Below, piece after piece: positions 1 through 13,839 of a stretch of DNA of 64,000 bases; within the stretch, counting starts at the first letter, position 1, and each line of letters opens with the position of its first letter. The stretch covers positions 63,934,890 to 63,998,889 of the forward strand of contig NC_092093.1 of the NCBI RefSeq assembly GCF_045679555.1, given 5' to 3'. The stretch comes from Salvelinus alpinus. Taxonomy: Eukaryota > Chordata > Actinopteri > Salmoniformes > Salmonidae. A program made the translations under genes and the position numbers. The notes beneath the pieces were generated by a model, which did no database searches, was not told the origin of the DNA, and saw only the letters and a list, made by a program, of their open reading frames with translations.

Positions 1-1757
1 ACTTCCACGTTTACTTGAGTAACTTTCTATTAATGTTTCTATACATTTACTCAAGAATGACAATTAGGTACTTCCACCACTTGAAAAAATAGGAGATTCC
101 CTTACATTGATGACTTTTTGCAAATCCAACAAGTTTTCTGCGTTGATTCAACGTCATCACATGTGAATTATGTTGTTGAAATGACGTGGAAACAACGTTG
201 ATTCAACCAGTGTTTTCCCAGTGGGACGTCATCCCTTTGCTGAGGAATGATTTAATGAGAACATGTTTTTTGTAATCCAGTGGCGCTAATGAGCTCTTGG
301 CGAGTCCTCGCATGGGTGTCATTCTCACACTGGGGGGGGGCCTCGGGTTTCATACCTCCAGGTGTCGTTTTGTTATTTGGATTACATTTAGCCTGACTCA
401 CTCGCAAAGAAAAAACACCACAATTAAACTGACAAGACACCGTGTCGGTTGGAGAGATTCTTTCAGCTCAATACATGATGTTAGTTAGATTAAAGGTCGA
501 AAGGAATTATCTCTTCAATTAAACTGAATAAGTGAATTGGTTTACCAAGAGGCTATGTATGTTTGGCATTGGTTGCTGTGCCTCTGTCTGAATATAAGGA
601 AACTCTTGTTTGGTAGCTATGGTGCGGTAGAGTTTGTTGTTGATCATCGGCGGACGGGTGGATCAAAGCTATTCTCTAATTGATTCCAGTCTGCCGGGGT
701 TTCTTTCCTTTCCCAGTCTTCTGACCTTATTTGGTGGCGCAGTTATGAGCAGCTATTAGCTATGCGCTGATGAACGCACACATTTTACCATTCCATTTCC
801 ATGCCAGCCCAACATTAACCACTCGTTGGTAACAACAGGGTTAAAGACAAGGGTTGGTCCATGGGCCTATTCTGGAAAGATAACATCAGGCCTTGAAGTA
901 CCGTGAGTTGTTAAAACACATGGCAGGTCCTTATTTTTGTTGCCTTAATAGGTGTGTGTTTGACATTGTTTTGGTCCACTCTCAGTAAGTATGTCTTCAT
1001 CTGTCCATTGGAAGCTTGGTTAGGACTCATTGGATAGATCTAGCCCTGTCTGGGTGTGTCTTCTTGGATTGTTCTGGTTCTGGCTGTAATAACTTTGGGT
1101 AGGAGAGCTCTTGTACTGGCTATGAGTCCATGGTTAGTGGTTACACTGAGTAGGTTCTGGTTGCTGTGTCTTGTTCTGCTTCTGACGCCATGGATATAGA
1201 TTGGCACTGAGTCCATGGATAGTTTTTGTTCTGGCTATGACTCTGGGTGGATAGTTCTTATTCTGGATGTGGGACTTTTGAAGTTCTGACTGTGGAAAGG
1301 TTTATTGTTTTCTTAGAGGGTGTAACATTTCTTTAATTGACAAGAGGAGACAACCTCCTGAGGGTAGGCTTTCATCTGTGCTACAGCGGGTACAATCATG
1401 CAGTCATAGCAGCCTGCAGGCAGCTATCTGCGGGCCTGTGTGTGTGTGCCTGACTCTGTGTGTGTGTTTGCTTGACTCTGTGTGTGTGTGCGTGTGTGTG
1501 TGTGTGTGCCTGACTCTGTATTTGTGCGTGTGTGTGCCTGACTCTGTGTGTGCGTGTGTGTGTGTGTGTGTGGTGTGTGTGCATGATAGTTCTCCAATCA
1601 GGATTATGTCTTTACACAGGAATGTGCAGCTTGTCACTCTCGTCTTGAACATTTCCCTCTTAGGATGACCTGCATGTTCCAGTGAAGTCAGATCAGTGTA
1701 TGATAGGATGTGTATTTCTTGTAGTGTGCACTGTGGAGTGTGTGTGAAAGAGAGATA
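1..1757. other. upstream/intronic DNA, no gene seen
   Basis: No exon is supportable. About 120-225 resembles a dispersed fish repeat end (AACAACGTTGATTCAACCAG). About 245-440 and 590-840 look single-copy, with homeodomain-type cores (GCGCTAATGAGCTCT at 283, CTAATTGATT near 677), and are candidates for conserved non-coding elements. 1437-1572 is an impure TG repeat. Confidence 0.5.
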
Positions 1758-1765
1758 CTTTAGGC

Positions 1766-2354
1766 CAGGGATCGGCCACAAAAAAATCTGAATTCATCAT
1801 GAGGGGCAGCAGTGGCTTGTGGGCCTGCATACTCACATCCATACCCATAAATGCAGTCAGAGCCGGCCCTAGCCTTTAAGGGGCCCTAAGTGAAATTTTG
1901 TTGGGGGGTCCCCACAATTGTGAGCAAAACATTTTATTCCCCCCCCCCCCCCCCCCCACTTGACAGCGGAGATAACCAAATTGAAGTTTTAGAGTTCATT
2001 TCATGCAATTCTAGACGTTGCCATAGGGTGGAAAGACATTTTTGCAGTTTTTAATATGGTGAGACGGACAAACAAAATGAAATGTGGCCCCACGGTCGGA
2101 AATTCGACCATGATTTCTACAAGTTTAGATATCTGTCCTCTAGACTCATTTACCAATCTACATTTCTTTGACTGTCAGTGACTGACATAACAAGATAAAA
2201 TCGGCTGATGCACAACCACATCTAGACATTTCACCTTGTGTATTCTACTATTCTATCTCTACAGTAACACTCCTACTGAGTTCACAAAAATGTAGATCTA
2301 AAAAAAAAAATGTTGGTGGGATTGATTGGTGGCTCCGCTAGTTGCACATCCCTG
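1766..2354. mobile_element. non-autonomous hAT-like element with 8-bp target duplication
   Basis: A 589-bp element with short terminal inverted repeats CAGGGATCGGC (left) and GCACATCCCTG (right). It is flanked by a perfect 8-bp direct repeat CTTTAGGC at 1758-1765 and 2355-2362. The CAGGGRT..-type ends and 8-bp duplication are typical of the hAT superfamily. No transposase reading frame. It contains a C homopolymer of about 19 at 1940. Confidence 0.75.
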
Positions 2355-2362
2355 CTTTAGGC

Positions 2363-2893
2363 TGTAGTAGGGTGTGTGTATCTGTCATTACATGGAGTCT
2401 ATCCATATTCGCTGGTTCTACTAGTGTTGTAGTGTAATAGAGTGATTATACACACACACATAGCCAACAATGAAGGCTTGCTGTAGCTTAGTTGAACATT
2501 CTCCCAGAGCTCATACCTATTGCTCTGTAGTTTTCCATACAGGGCGTTCTGGCTGTGTAGTTGACATATTGTGCTTTAGGGTTATAGGGGTTGTAGGGTC
2601 AGGTTGCTCTTGTCCTGAAGGTTTTAGGTGTCCAGACTGGAGCGGCAGGTGGCCCGGGTGCAGTACCCTCCCCTGGGGCTCTGAGCCGCCCTGCCTCCCC
2701 GGACAGACCTTGCATACCTCACTAGCCTTCCACAGCCTCTCCCACACAGGACAAAAGGGGAGAGGTGAGGGAGGGGTGGGGAGGGAGGGTTGGAGAAAGG
2801 AGGTGGAGGAGAGAGGAATGGAGGAGGAAGGGATGGAGAAAATAGGTGTGGAGGAGAGATGGGTGGAAGTGTGAAAGTGAAAGGGAAGGGAGG
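2363..2893. other. gene-free stretch
   Basis: 2470-2760 looks single-copy and moderately GC-rich; 2755-2890 is purine-rich (GGAG/GAGG). No exon or RNA gene could be supported. Confidence 0.4.
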
Positions 2894-3095
2894 GTGGCAG
2901 GTAGCCTAGTGGTTAGAGCGTTGGGCCACTAATCGAAAGGTTGCTGGATCGAATCCCCGAGCTGACATGGTAAAAATCTGTCGTTCTGCCCCTGAACAAG
3001 GCAGTTAACCCACTGTTCCCCGGTAGGCCATCATTGTAAATAATAATTTGTTCTTAACTGACTTGCCTAGTTAAATAAAGGTTAAATTAAAAAAC
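2894..3095 (+). mobile_element. tRNA-derived SINE, plus orientation
   Basis: The tRNA-like head has an A box (TAGCCTAGTGG, 2902) and a B box-like GGATCGAATCCC near 2945. The tail is the shared salmonid SINE 3' end (TTGTTCTTAACTGACTTGCC, then AATAAAGGTTAAAT). It belongs to the tRNA SINE group of salmonids; the exact family name is left open. Confidence 0.75.
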
Positions 3096-3499
3096 ATTTC
3101 AAAAGGGGAGGACAGATATAAAGGAGAGCGGTAGCCACGGAGGAGTGAAAAGTCAGCATAGTTTGAGATGGTGTCTGGAGCTATGTGCTTTTGGCCTTTT
3201 AGAGGTGTTGAATGTATGTCTCTTACTTGAGACCTGTCACAGTGATAGTACAGTACCGCACTGAGTCACTTGACTAGAAGTCACCCGTATGTTTGGATAA
3301 ATGCATGTGGGATCTCCAGCATCAGTGACCTCTAGTTGAGTTGACGCACACTCTGCTGTTTGTGAGAGACTGGCATAGTGTTGTCAGATCATTGATAAAC
3401 TCCAGAGACTAGCGTGTACTAAGTAGATATTTGTTCACCCTCTCAAAGGCCATTCTCCATGAGCACCACCTAGCACGGCAGCACTCTGACTGAAACCTC

Positions 3500-3702
3500 T
3501 CAGTACAGTAGTACCCTCTCTCTCTGTTTCTGTCTTGTTTGTCTCTCCCCCCTTCACCCTTTCTCTCTCACTCACTCTCTCCCCCCTTCACTCTTTCTCT
3601 CACTCTCTCTCTCTCCCCCCTTCGCTCTTTCTCTCTCTCCTCACGCTCTCTCACTTTCTCCCCCTTGCTCTTTCTCTCTCTCTCTCTCTCTCTTTTTCTT
3701 TT

Positions 3703-3734
<32 letters not shown>

Positions 3735-3736
3735 AC
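3500..3736. repeat. TC-rich then CA microsatellite
   Basis: Impure (TC)n with CCCCCTTC interruptions from about 3515 to 3705, then (CA)n to 3736. Short reading frames across it are artefacts of the repeat. Confidence 0.8.
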
Positions 3737-4053
3737 TGTTGAACAATTTGTGAGAACAGAACCCCACGGAGCCATCAACTTATTTTGGTTCCCAATGATT
3801 TATTCTCCCTCCATTCTTGCACACCATCTTGTGCCAATGTGTTGTGACTGAGTTATAACTGAATAATCCATCACTCTCTGGGACAGTTCTAGGAATGTTA
3901 CTGTTGTTTATGATAGACAGTGGAATGTCTGCTCTAGGGAGGGATCAACCAATGACTTACTCTTCAGTTACGCTCAAAGTAGTTTTTCATTGGTTATTGT
4001 TTGCATATCAGGTTGTTTCTGTGGCTAGCAGTCACTTTTCTCTGTCCAGTAGT

Positions 4054-4493
4054 TGAAAAGGGAGTAACTGATTATAAAAAAAAAATGTTATCAGTTACGT
4101 TACCAGCAAAAAATATTGTAATCCGATTACAGATTTTGAGAAACTAGATGATGATTTCTTGGATTAAATAAAAATTTAGAAAGGATGCTTGTGAAAAAAT
4201 ACATTATGACACTTTTCTGTTTTCTCAATGACATTTAATCAGCATTGAAAAAAGGCGCAAGTTTAAGTTTGTTCCACCTGAGCGAGTCTGACCACAAGTC
4301 AGAGACCACTGTGATGACACAACAAATGTGTTTGATGGATCCTTTTTGTCTTCTTCTTCTAATGCCTTTAGGGGGAAAGTAATCGGATTACATTCATGAG
4401 TTTAGGTAATCCAAGTTACGCGACTAATTACAATTTTGGACAGGTAACTAGTAACTGTAACAGATTACATTTAGAAAGTAACCTACCAACCCT
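4054..4493. mobile_element. probable hAT-like element remnant (TTAC/GTAA-rich family)
   Basis: A/T-rich sequence built on GTAATCGGATTAC and GTTACG motifs, ending CTACCAACCCT. This right end is familiar from fish hAT-like elements. It is flanked by CCAGTAGT (4046-4053) and GCAGTAGT (4494-4501), a 7 of 8 match that fits an aged 8-bp target duplication. The left end is degenerate. Confidence 0.5.
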
Positions 4494-4566
4494 GCAGTAG
4501 TATTTCAGGGTCCGGGGTTGTTGAGTTTGTTCTCTGATTCAAAGGACGTGCACCTTGTCACTCAAC

Positions 4567-5183
4567 GATTTTTCAGTTAGTATCAGGAAGAAAGGTGATG
4601 GTGATTTGATTTTTCAGTTAGTATCAGGAAGAAAGGTGATGGTGATTTGATTTTTCAGTTAGTATCAGGAAGAAAGGTGATATTGATTTGATTTTTCAGT
4701 TAGTATCAGGAAGAAAGGTGATAGTGATTTGATTTTTCAGTTAGTATCAGGAAGAAAGGTGATGGTGATACGATTTTTCAGTTAGTATCAGGAAGAAAGG
4801 TGATGGTGATATGATTTTTCAGTTAGTATCAGGAAGAAAGGTGATGGTGATTTGATTTTTCAGTTAGTATCAGGAAGAAAGGTGATGGTGATTTGATGTT
4901 TCAGTTAGTATCAGGAAGAAAGGTGATATTGATTTGATTTTTCAGTTAGTATCAGGAAGAAAGGTGATAGTGATTTGATTTTTCAGTTAGTATCAGGAAG
5001 AAAGGTGATGGTGATACAATTTTTCAGTTAGTATCAGGAAGAAAGGTGATGGTGATATGATTTTTCAGTTAGTATCAGGAAGAAAGGTGATGGTGATTTG
5101 ATTTTTCAGTTAGTATCAGGAAGAAAGGTGATATTGAGTTGATTTTTCAGTTAGTATCAGGAAGAAAGGTGATGGTGATATGG
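4567..5183. repeat. 41-bp minisatellite, about 15 units, with a six-unit higher-order period
   Basis: Units start GATTTTTCAGTTAGTATCAG; the first starts at 4567 and the last at 5141, exactly 14 x 41 bp apart. Variants at the unit ends (TATT, TAGT, GATACG, GATATG) recur in the same order six units later, showing duplication of a 246-bp block. Confidence 0.9.
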
Positions 5184-5189
5184 GTCCTA

Positions 5190-6540
5190 CTACCATCATA
5201 GGCAAAGGTGATGAAACTGATCTATTTGTCAGGACTGCATGTCATCATTATTCCCAGACATGTGGAAACCTGTCTCTTAACTGGATGGATGGAGAATGGC
5301 GTCTTTCCCTGGCCTGGGATAATACCACTAGTCTATTTCTGTTGCTTCACTCATAAATCAGAAGAACTGGTCTGAGAACAGCAGCACAGTAGTTTGTGAT
5401 GCTATCTTGTCCTGGTGTTACAGCGAGCTGCACAGGTCTTGCTGTGCATATTATCCCAGTTTCTGCCTGTGTTCGTTTGTCTATTGCTATTGGCACAGGT
5501 CTGTGTATTGTCTGTCTGCACATGTGCAGTCCTGCGTTTTGGCCTGCTTCTCTTTTAGTCCGGAACGACATCAATATCGTTTGAGTGACGGGACACATGG
5601 AACTCCTCTGGCCGTGCTATAACGTCTGTCAGAGAGTTTCACACACACGCACACACACACACACACAGCTGTAATCCAGCTTCTGACACTCAACGCTCCT
5701 TTTGAAATGAGCCTCCTTCAGATGTTCCTGTGGCAGTTAGGGCTCAAGGCGGCGCACACATACACACACACACTCACACGCACACTCACACTCACATACA
5801 CTCACACACCTGAACTTTATTACTATGTAATAAGCATTCTAGTAGTTCTCTATAGCATATGACCCCTATCTCTCAGCCATCTCTCTCCTTTCTCTATGCC
5901 ATAGCCCTATATTTTCTCCCTCCCTCATTTTCTCCTATTTTTCCCAAGGCTGTTTCTTATATCTCCCTTCTATCACCTCTGTGCTAGATGCCCCCTTGTT
6001 GTCCCTCATGATGAAATCAGGGAAGGGACTGTGGATCTGTCTCCGTCCGTTAGTATGTTCGTTCGTACATTAGTCACACATTAGTCACACGACCTCACGG
6101 TGGCGCTACAACTTGATCTGTTTGACTCAGTGATGGAATTTGGCACACATACTCAGGGATATGAGTCTAGCTAACCTAGACTGTATCGCAAACACCACTG
6201 GCCCGATTTTGATGAGATTTGGGTGAATGATGGGTCTTGCCATAGAGATGCGTCATTTACAAAATTGCACTGATCGGCACAAGAGGGGCACTGGATTGTT
6301 CAAGGGGGACGCAATGTTTAATTTTGCCTTGTTCTATATGTATCTTTCTCTCTCTCAATTTCTCTCTTTCTCTGTCCTGTCTCCCTGCCTCCCTAGAGAG
6401 AGCAGTATAGGAGGAGGCAGGATGGGCTGGGCTGAGCTCTCCTGGTTCCTACTGAATAATAGGAAGACATTTCTCTTGATTTATAATTGGTTCTATTCAC
6501 TCTGATGTATGAGCTGCCAAAGGAGCTAGGGGCCCCTTCC
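5190..6540. other. gene-free stretch
   Basis: CA-rich microsatellites lie at 5640-5670 and 5755-5805. 6050-6310 (GGTGGCGCTACAACTTGATC and following) resembles a dispersed fish repeat. The rest looks single-copy. No exon supported. Confidence 0.35.
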
Positions 6541-6617
6541 ATTCCCTCCCTCCCTCCCTCCCTCCCTCCCTCCCTCCCTCCCTCCCTCCCTCCCTCCCTC
6601 CCTCCCTCCCTCCCTCC
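6541..6617. repeat. (CCCT)n microsatellite
   Basis: About 19 tandem CCCT units, a pure polypyrimidine tract. Confidence 0.95.
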
Positions 6618-6693
6618 ACTGCAGCCTTGGAAGAACTCACAGGGAGTAGGTTGTATGTATGTGCAAATGTACATGGGTGTATGCACATGTGTT

Positions 6694-6954
6694 TTATCAC
6701 TCTTTTGTTGCTGCCAATTTCCCTGCACAGCAGGAAATGCAAACTTGTAGTGTATTTAAGTTTTATGAAATGTTCTAAAGTTTGTCATTTCCACTTTGAA
6801 CTTTCAGACTTGACTTGCCCTAACGAAAATATATCAACCCCTACAAAAATGTTTATTAATTATAATCCATGTAGTAATTCAAATTTCCTGTGGATGCAGG
6901 ATTATTTTTTTCCTGTTGTTGCAAACTGGCTCAAATTAAGATCCTACATCTGTA
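6694..6954 (-). mobile_element. small inverted-repeat DNA element, copy A
   Basis: Shares the body and right end (CAAATTAAGATCCTACATCTGTA) with copy B at 12941-13263, but its internal order is inverted relative to copy B. Common landmarks are CACTCTTTTGTTGCTG, GCACAGCAGGAAATGCAA and CAACCCCTACAAAAATG. The left terminus is truncated. Confidence 0.65.
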
Positions 6955-7000
6955 AGAAGGACAAACTTTCGGAAGTGGCAAGATGGCGGACTGAACGTAG

Positions 7001-8090
<1,090 letters not shown>

Positions 8091-11000
8091 AGAAAGAAGA
8101 AGTTCCTGAATCTGTAGTTCGAGAGTTCCTCCTTACAACGCTTCAGATTCCTTGCGAAGCTATCGACAAAATCCAACTTGAACGTGTACACTGCTTCGGA
8201 CAGAGAGGGCCGAGGGGAATGAACGCCCAATTGTTGCCAAATTTGCCTTCTTTAAAGATAAAATAATGGTTAAAAGCCTGGGTAAAAGACTTGCTGGCAA
8301 GAAAATTGTCATGAATGTCCAGTTCCCAAAGGAAATTGCAGAAAGTTCTGTATTTCAAGGAAAATAGATAGAAAGAGTAGCTCTCGTCGTCGATAAACTA
8401 CATATCGATAACCAGTTGTTCAGAGACACGAAGACTACTCCATGGCTATTTAAAAAATTACAAAGTTCTCGTAGAGGAGGCAAGTTATGAAACACACAAT
8501 TCTAGCCCGGTTATGGATTGTAATAATACAACAAAAAATACAGCTTTTCTATCTATCTTCAAATATAACTAATTGGAACACAAAAGCACCAATTCAACAT
8601 GGTGAAGATAAAAACTCATTAAACAGAAGGCACAGTATGTATGGATGGTGTGGTGTGTTTTTTTTATGTTTGGGAAAGTGTGGCGTTGAGTAAGAAAGGA
8701 AATGGTTGCATATCCCAGAACCAAAGTATTGCTGTGAGCAGGGGTTGTGAGAGAGCTTTCAATGTTGTTCAGATGAGGGATATACATACTTATTTATTTA
8801 TTGTCCTATCATGGTGGAACTAAATGTTTTAAATGAATTATACATTTATTTATGATCCTATATTGATGGAATGGTCCACAACCCTATACCCTAGACACCC
8901 ACCTGAATGACCCAGATACTAAGGAGAAGTCCCTAGCTGTTTTATGGACCTGCTGTAAGCTAGTGAGATATACATGGTGGAGGCTTAATCAAGCTAGTCG
9001 TCTTGATTACATTCTTATGTCATTCTCTCTGGCACCAAAAGTTTAAAATGTGTTGATAGTGGACAGAATGCGGTTGGATCATCACATAATTGGCATATAT
9101 TACTCTTACAGAATTTCCACGTGGGAGAGGATATTGGAATTTTAATCAAAGCCTACTAGATTATAAATTGTTTATAACTAGGACAGAAGAATTTATAACT
9201 GACTTTTTCCAGACATAACATAGGTACAGTAGATCCCCTTATTATTTTAAATGTGCCTTTAGAGGCCATGCAATTCAGTACTCATCTATAAAACAAAAGC
9301 AATTTAGATCAAAAGAGTCCATATTAACAAAGGAAATTGAAGGACTAACAGTACAGTTAGATAGCAATAAAAACGGTACCATAGAGGCACAGAATAAGCT
9401 AGAGGAAAAACAAAAAGAAATTGAGGAACTTATTCAAGAAAGATCGAGTGTAATATATTATAAATATAAAGCGAACTGGATGGAATATGGGGAAAAATGC
9501 ATCAAATTATTTTTTAAATCTTCAACATAGAAATGCTACCCCAAAAAATATTGAAACTTGTTACAAATGATGGAGTCACGCATGATTCACCGAATTATGT
9601 TTTGAAAGAGGAAGTAAAGTACTTTAAGAATATGTTTTCATTTCAGTCTCCTCCATCTCCACTAACCGAAGCTAATTGTATGGATTTGTTTCCTATTAAT
9701 AATGTAAAATTAACATCTGTACAGAAAGACTCATGTGAAGGCCAAATTACAGTGGAGGAACTTCTTGATACAATTAAAGCCTTTAAGGCTGGGAAAAGTC
9801 CAGGGCTGGATGGCATACCAGTGGAAGTATACCAAACTGTTTTTGATATACTCAGAGGACCATTATTAGCATATTTTAACCACTCCTATATAAATGGTAG
9901 ATTATCGGACACGCAACAAGAATGTCTGATTTGATTATTACTGAAACAGGATCCAAGTGGTGTATATATAAAGATCCAGTCCATTAAAAAAATTGGAGGC
10001 CTCTCACACTTCAGTGTTGTGATACAAAAATCCTAGCTAAATGCTTGGCGCATAGAATTAAAAAGGTTTTGTCAGATATTATTCATCCTAATCAGACAGG
10101 ATTTTTACATGGACGATACATTGGAGATAATAGAAGACAAGTACTGGAAACAATAGAATACTATGAAATATCGGGGACACCAGTCCTGGTTTTCATAGCT
10201 GATTTTGAAAAGGCTTTTGATAAAGTACGACTGGAGTTTATATATAAATGCCTAGAATATTTGAATTTTGGAGAATCTCTTATAAAATGGGTTAAAGTTA
10301 TGTATAGTAAGCCAAGGTGTAAAATAGTAAATAATGGCTGCATCTCAGAAATGTTTAAGCTGTCAAGAGGAGTAAAACAAGGTTGTCCGCTATCGGCATA
10401 TCTATTTATTATTGCTATTGAAATGTTAGCTGTTAAAATTAGATCCAACAATAATATTAAGGGATTAGAAATCCATGGCTTAATAACAAAGGTGTCATTG
10501 TACACTGATGATTCATGTTTTCTTTTAATACCACAATTAGAATCCCTCCACAGCCTCATAAAGGATCTAGATACATTTGCTAACCTCTCTGGATTAAAAC
10601 CAAATTATGATAAGTGTCCTTTATTATGTATTGGATCACTAAAAAAATGCAAATTTTACATTAACGTGTAGTTTACCAATAAAATGGTCTGACGGGGATG
10701 TGGACATACTCGGTATACAAATCCCGAAAGAAAGAAATGATCTCACTCCAATAAATGTTTATAGAAAGTTAGCAAAAATAGATCAGATCTTGCTACCATG
10801 GAAAGGAAAATACCTGTCCATTTCTGGAAAATTCACCCTGATTAACTCTTTAGTCATATCACAGTTTATCTGTTTGCTTATGGTTTTGCCTACACCTAGT
10901 GACCTGCTTTTTAAATTATATGAACAAAAAATATTACATTTTATTTGGAATGGCAAGCCAGACAAAATTAAAAGGGCCTATTTATATAACGAATATGAAT

Positions 11001-12655
11001 TTGGAGGGCAGAAATTATTAAATATTAAAGCATTAGACCTCTCACTAAAGGCATCAGTCATACAAAAGTTATACTTAAATCCAAACTGGTTCTCTAGTAA
11101 ATTGGTTGGAATGTCTCACCCCATGTTCAAGAATGGCCTTTTTCCCTTTATTCAGATAACACCTGCTCACCTTCGGTTGTTCAAAAACAAAATAATCTCC
11201 AAAATATCGTTATTTTTTTAAAACAAGCCTTAGAAAGTTGGTTGCAATTTCAGTTTAATCAAGCTGAAAAGACAGAACAAATAATACAGCAAATATTGTG
11301 GTTAAACTCAAATATACTATAACGTATTTTTCGATAAAATGTCAAGTTTTGTAACTTATATCATAAATAGGACTGGTGGAGTTATGTCAGACATGCAGCT
11401 AACACAGACATATGGAAATGTCTGTTCTAACCAAAATTACAACCAACTAATTGCAACTTCCACAAAAATGTAAGCAAGTAGAAGGGGAAAAAGGAAGGAA
11501 CTTGTCTGTCGACCCTGTATTAAAGAACATAAATGTTTAAAGACAATTGTGATATATAAAAACATATACCAATTTCATTTAAGGACCAAAAAATTGACAG
11601 CTGTGCCATATAAATTGCAAAATAGTTGGGAAGAGATTTTCAATGTACCGATTCCATGGCACATGGTTTATGAATTGACACGCAAAACAACGCCGGAGTC
11701 AATACTTAGATTTTTTTTATTGAAATTATTATACAAGATTCTTGCAACCAATAGAATGTTATAATATATACAATCTTCCCAGCTCTGCAGATTTTGCTGT
11801 GAGGAGGCAGAGTCATTATATCAATTATTTTGGTACTGTCCATATGTAGCTCGTTTTTGGTCACAGGTCCAGGAATGGCTGAAGAATTGCAACATTTGCC
11901 TTGAACTAACGCTGCAGATAGCAAAACTGGGTGATTTGAAAAGTCATAGTCAATCAATCAATCAATAATATATTAATTATTTTAGCAAAAGAAATCATCT
12001 TTAATTTACATTCTGTAGAAGCTATAAGAATAGAAAGGTTCAGTACTTTTGTGAAGCATCACAGCACAGTTGAAACATATATAGCAAATAGAAATCCAAA
12101 ATGGATGGTGTTACGAGATAGATGGGAGGGGTTGAATGGAGCCTGAAGAGTGGGACTAATAACAAGATAACCAATGTAAAACATACCGGGTCTGTAAAAT
12201 GTATATATGCCCAGAAATGTTGTGAAATAGGACAGTTACAAATATAAATTAAACTGGATGGACATCAGAAATAGAGGAAGGACTAAAAACAAACAAAATA
12301 TAACTATTGTAAAACAGATTGTGTCTGTAAAATGTGTATAATATGTATAAACTGAAGGTAGAAGCCTAAGTGTTATTGTTTACTCCGGTTGGGGGAAGGG
12401 TGGTAGGGTTTGTGGGGAATAATAAAGGTATTTTCTTTTAAAAAGTATGTATGTGTATGTATGTATGTGTATGTATGTATGAATGTTTTTGTAAGCATAT
12501 GTATGTATATGGGTATGTACGTGTATGTATATGGATATATATATTTACCCCAAAAGATATTGGGGATTGGAAATGACTCAAACAATTACATTGAGGGAAG
12601 CAACAATCTATCCGCAATATTGAGCTGATCCATCCCTACATTTAAAAAATACAAT
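8091..12655 (+). mobile_element. L1-like (L1/Tx1 group) LINE, internally deleted and inactive
   Basis: Order along the plus strand: an ORF1 C-terminal remnant (8091-8370, with FFKDKIMVKSLGKRLAGKK), a gap lacking the N-terminal half of the endonuclease, the endonuclease C-terminus (8880-9180, RLDYILMSFSLAPK and DRMRLDHHIIGIYY, with stops), reverse transcriptase (9533-10671), the ORF2 C-terminal region (10700-11960) and a long 3' UTR ending near 12655 in A-rich sequence. The 3' UTR contains a TATG/TGTA microsatellite (about 12445-12545). Multiple stops and frameshifts are present. Confidence 0.85.
9533..11221 (+). pseudogene. LINE ORF2 reverse transcriptase fragments
   Basis: Three open segments carry L1-type RT signatures. 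9533-9934 has KAGKSPGLDGIPVEVY (RT block 1/2). 10045-10671 has IADFEKAFDKV, SRGVKQGCPLSAYLF and the catalytic box as YTDD at 10501 instead of the usual F/YADD. 10700-11221 has LPWKGKYLSISGKFTLINS and FIWNGKP, the thumb and beyond. Stops separate them. Similarity is to the L1 superfamily; the exact clade needs a tree. Confidence 0.85.
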
Positions 12656-12689
12656 TAAAGATCTTACATCTGTATGTATAATCTGTTTG

Positions 12690-12922
12690 TCATGGGGGAA
12701 AAATCGATACATTTACATGTCGGGATATTTTTTTAAATAATATATCGTATCGTTTTGACTATTGCAATATTATGGTGAGAAATATGTTTGAAACAACATC
12801 AAATCACAATAAAATCACAGTATTGAATCGCAATACATATAGAATCGCAATACATATCGTATTGGCACCTAAGTATGTTGATAATATGGTATCGTGAGGT
12901 CCCTGGCCATTCCCAGCCCTAT
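12690..12922. mobile_element. dispersed A/T-rich DNA element fragment
   Basis: Contains repeated AATCGCAATACATAT and ATCGTATCG phrases and ends GGTCCCTGGCCATTCCCAGCCC, a pattern common to short fish DNA elements. Boundaries and family are uncertain. Confidence 0.4.
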
Positions 12923-12940
12923 AATCCATGTACATGGCTG

Positions 12941-13263
12941 TACAGATGTAGGATCTTTATTTGATCCAATTTCCTACAGCAGGAAAATAATCCTACAGGA
13001 ACAGGAAATGTAAATTATTACTATTATTGTTATTATTAGTATTAGTGTTATTATTAGTATTATGTGGATTATAATTAATGGACATTTTTTGTAGGGGTTG
13101 ATACATTCTTCTTTAGGGTGAATCAAGTATGACATTTTAAAGTGGAAATTACAAACTTTAGAAGCCTTTTTAAACCTTGAATACACTATAAGCTTGCATT
13201 TCCTGCTGTGCATGAAAATTCTCAGCAACAAAAGAGTGATCAAATTAAGATCCTACGTTTGTA
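12941..13263 (+). mobile_element. small inverted-repeat DNA element, copy B (both ends present)
   Basis: Left end TACAGATGTAGGATCTTTAT and right end inverted (complement TACAAACGTAGGATCTTAAT) give terminal inverted repeats of about 25 bp. It has no coding region. An ATT/GTT-rich expansion lies at 13017-13070. Same family as copy A, opposite orientation. Confidence 0.7.
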
Positions 13264-13626
13264 TGTTTGTTAGGTGAGTTTTTGGAGGATTGGAGTGGTC
13301 TTGTTTTTTTACAGTCTATATGGAAACATTTCTGGAGTTAGCTTCAAGGGTTAGAATTTTTTGATGCCTCTGTGAGTATACTTGTTCTATGTGGCGACAC
13401 CACTCTGGGGGTGTGTGTTTGCACTGTAAAACTTACAATTGTAAGGCCACGAGCTGCCATAGCATTGTGAGTTTGCCTAACAAACATTTTGTTCAGCAAA
13501 CTCAGAGTTTGTGAATTTACATGTTTTATTTTCTTACAGTGTAGTGTGTGTGTGTGACTGATAACGGGCATTAGTTTGGTGTCTTCTCTCACACACACAC
13601 AAAACAAAGGCTCTTACATTTTTAAA
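13264..13626. other. gene-free stretch
   Basis: A/T-rich DNA with no recognised element. Short reading frames have no family match. Confidence 0.35.
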
Positions 13627-13839
13627 TGTAACCTTTATTTAACTAGTCAAGTTGGTTAAGAACAAATATGTATTTACAATGATGGCCTACACCGGCCAAA
13701 CCCTAACCCGGACGGCGCTGGGCCAATTGTGAGCCGCCCTATGGGACTCCAAATCTCAGCCGGTTTTGATCCAGCCTGGATTCGCCTCAAGCACTGAGAT
13801 GCAGTGCCGTAGACCGCTGCGCCAGTCGGTAGCCCCAAT
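13627..13839 (-). mobile_element. tRNA-derived SINE, minus orientation
   Basis: Read on the minus strand it begins with a tRNA-like head (GACTGGCGCAGCGGTCTACG) and ends with the same 3' tail as the element at 2894 (TTGTTCTTAACCAACTTGAC, then AATAAAGGTTAC). The B-box region is degenerate. A common salmonid SINE type. Confidence 0.8.

Noticed and set aside
2894..2970. Possible tRNA gene
   Set aside because: A and B box-like motifs are present, but they head a SINE with the common salmonid tail and the arms do not fold into a proper tRNA.
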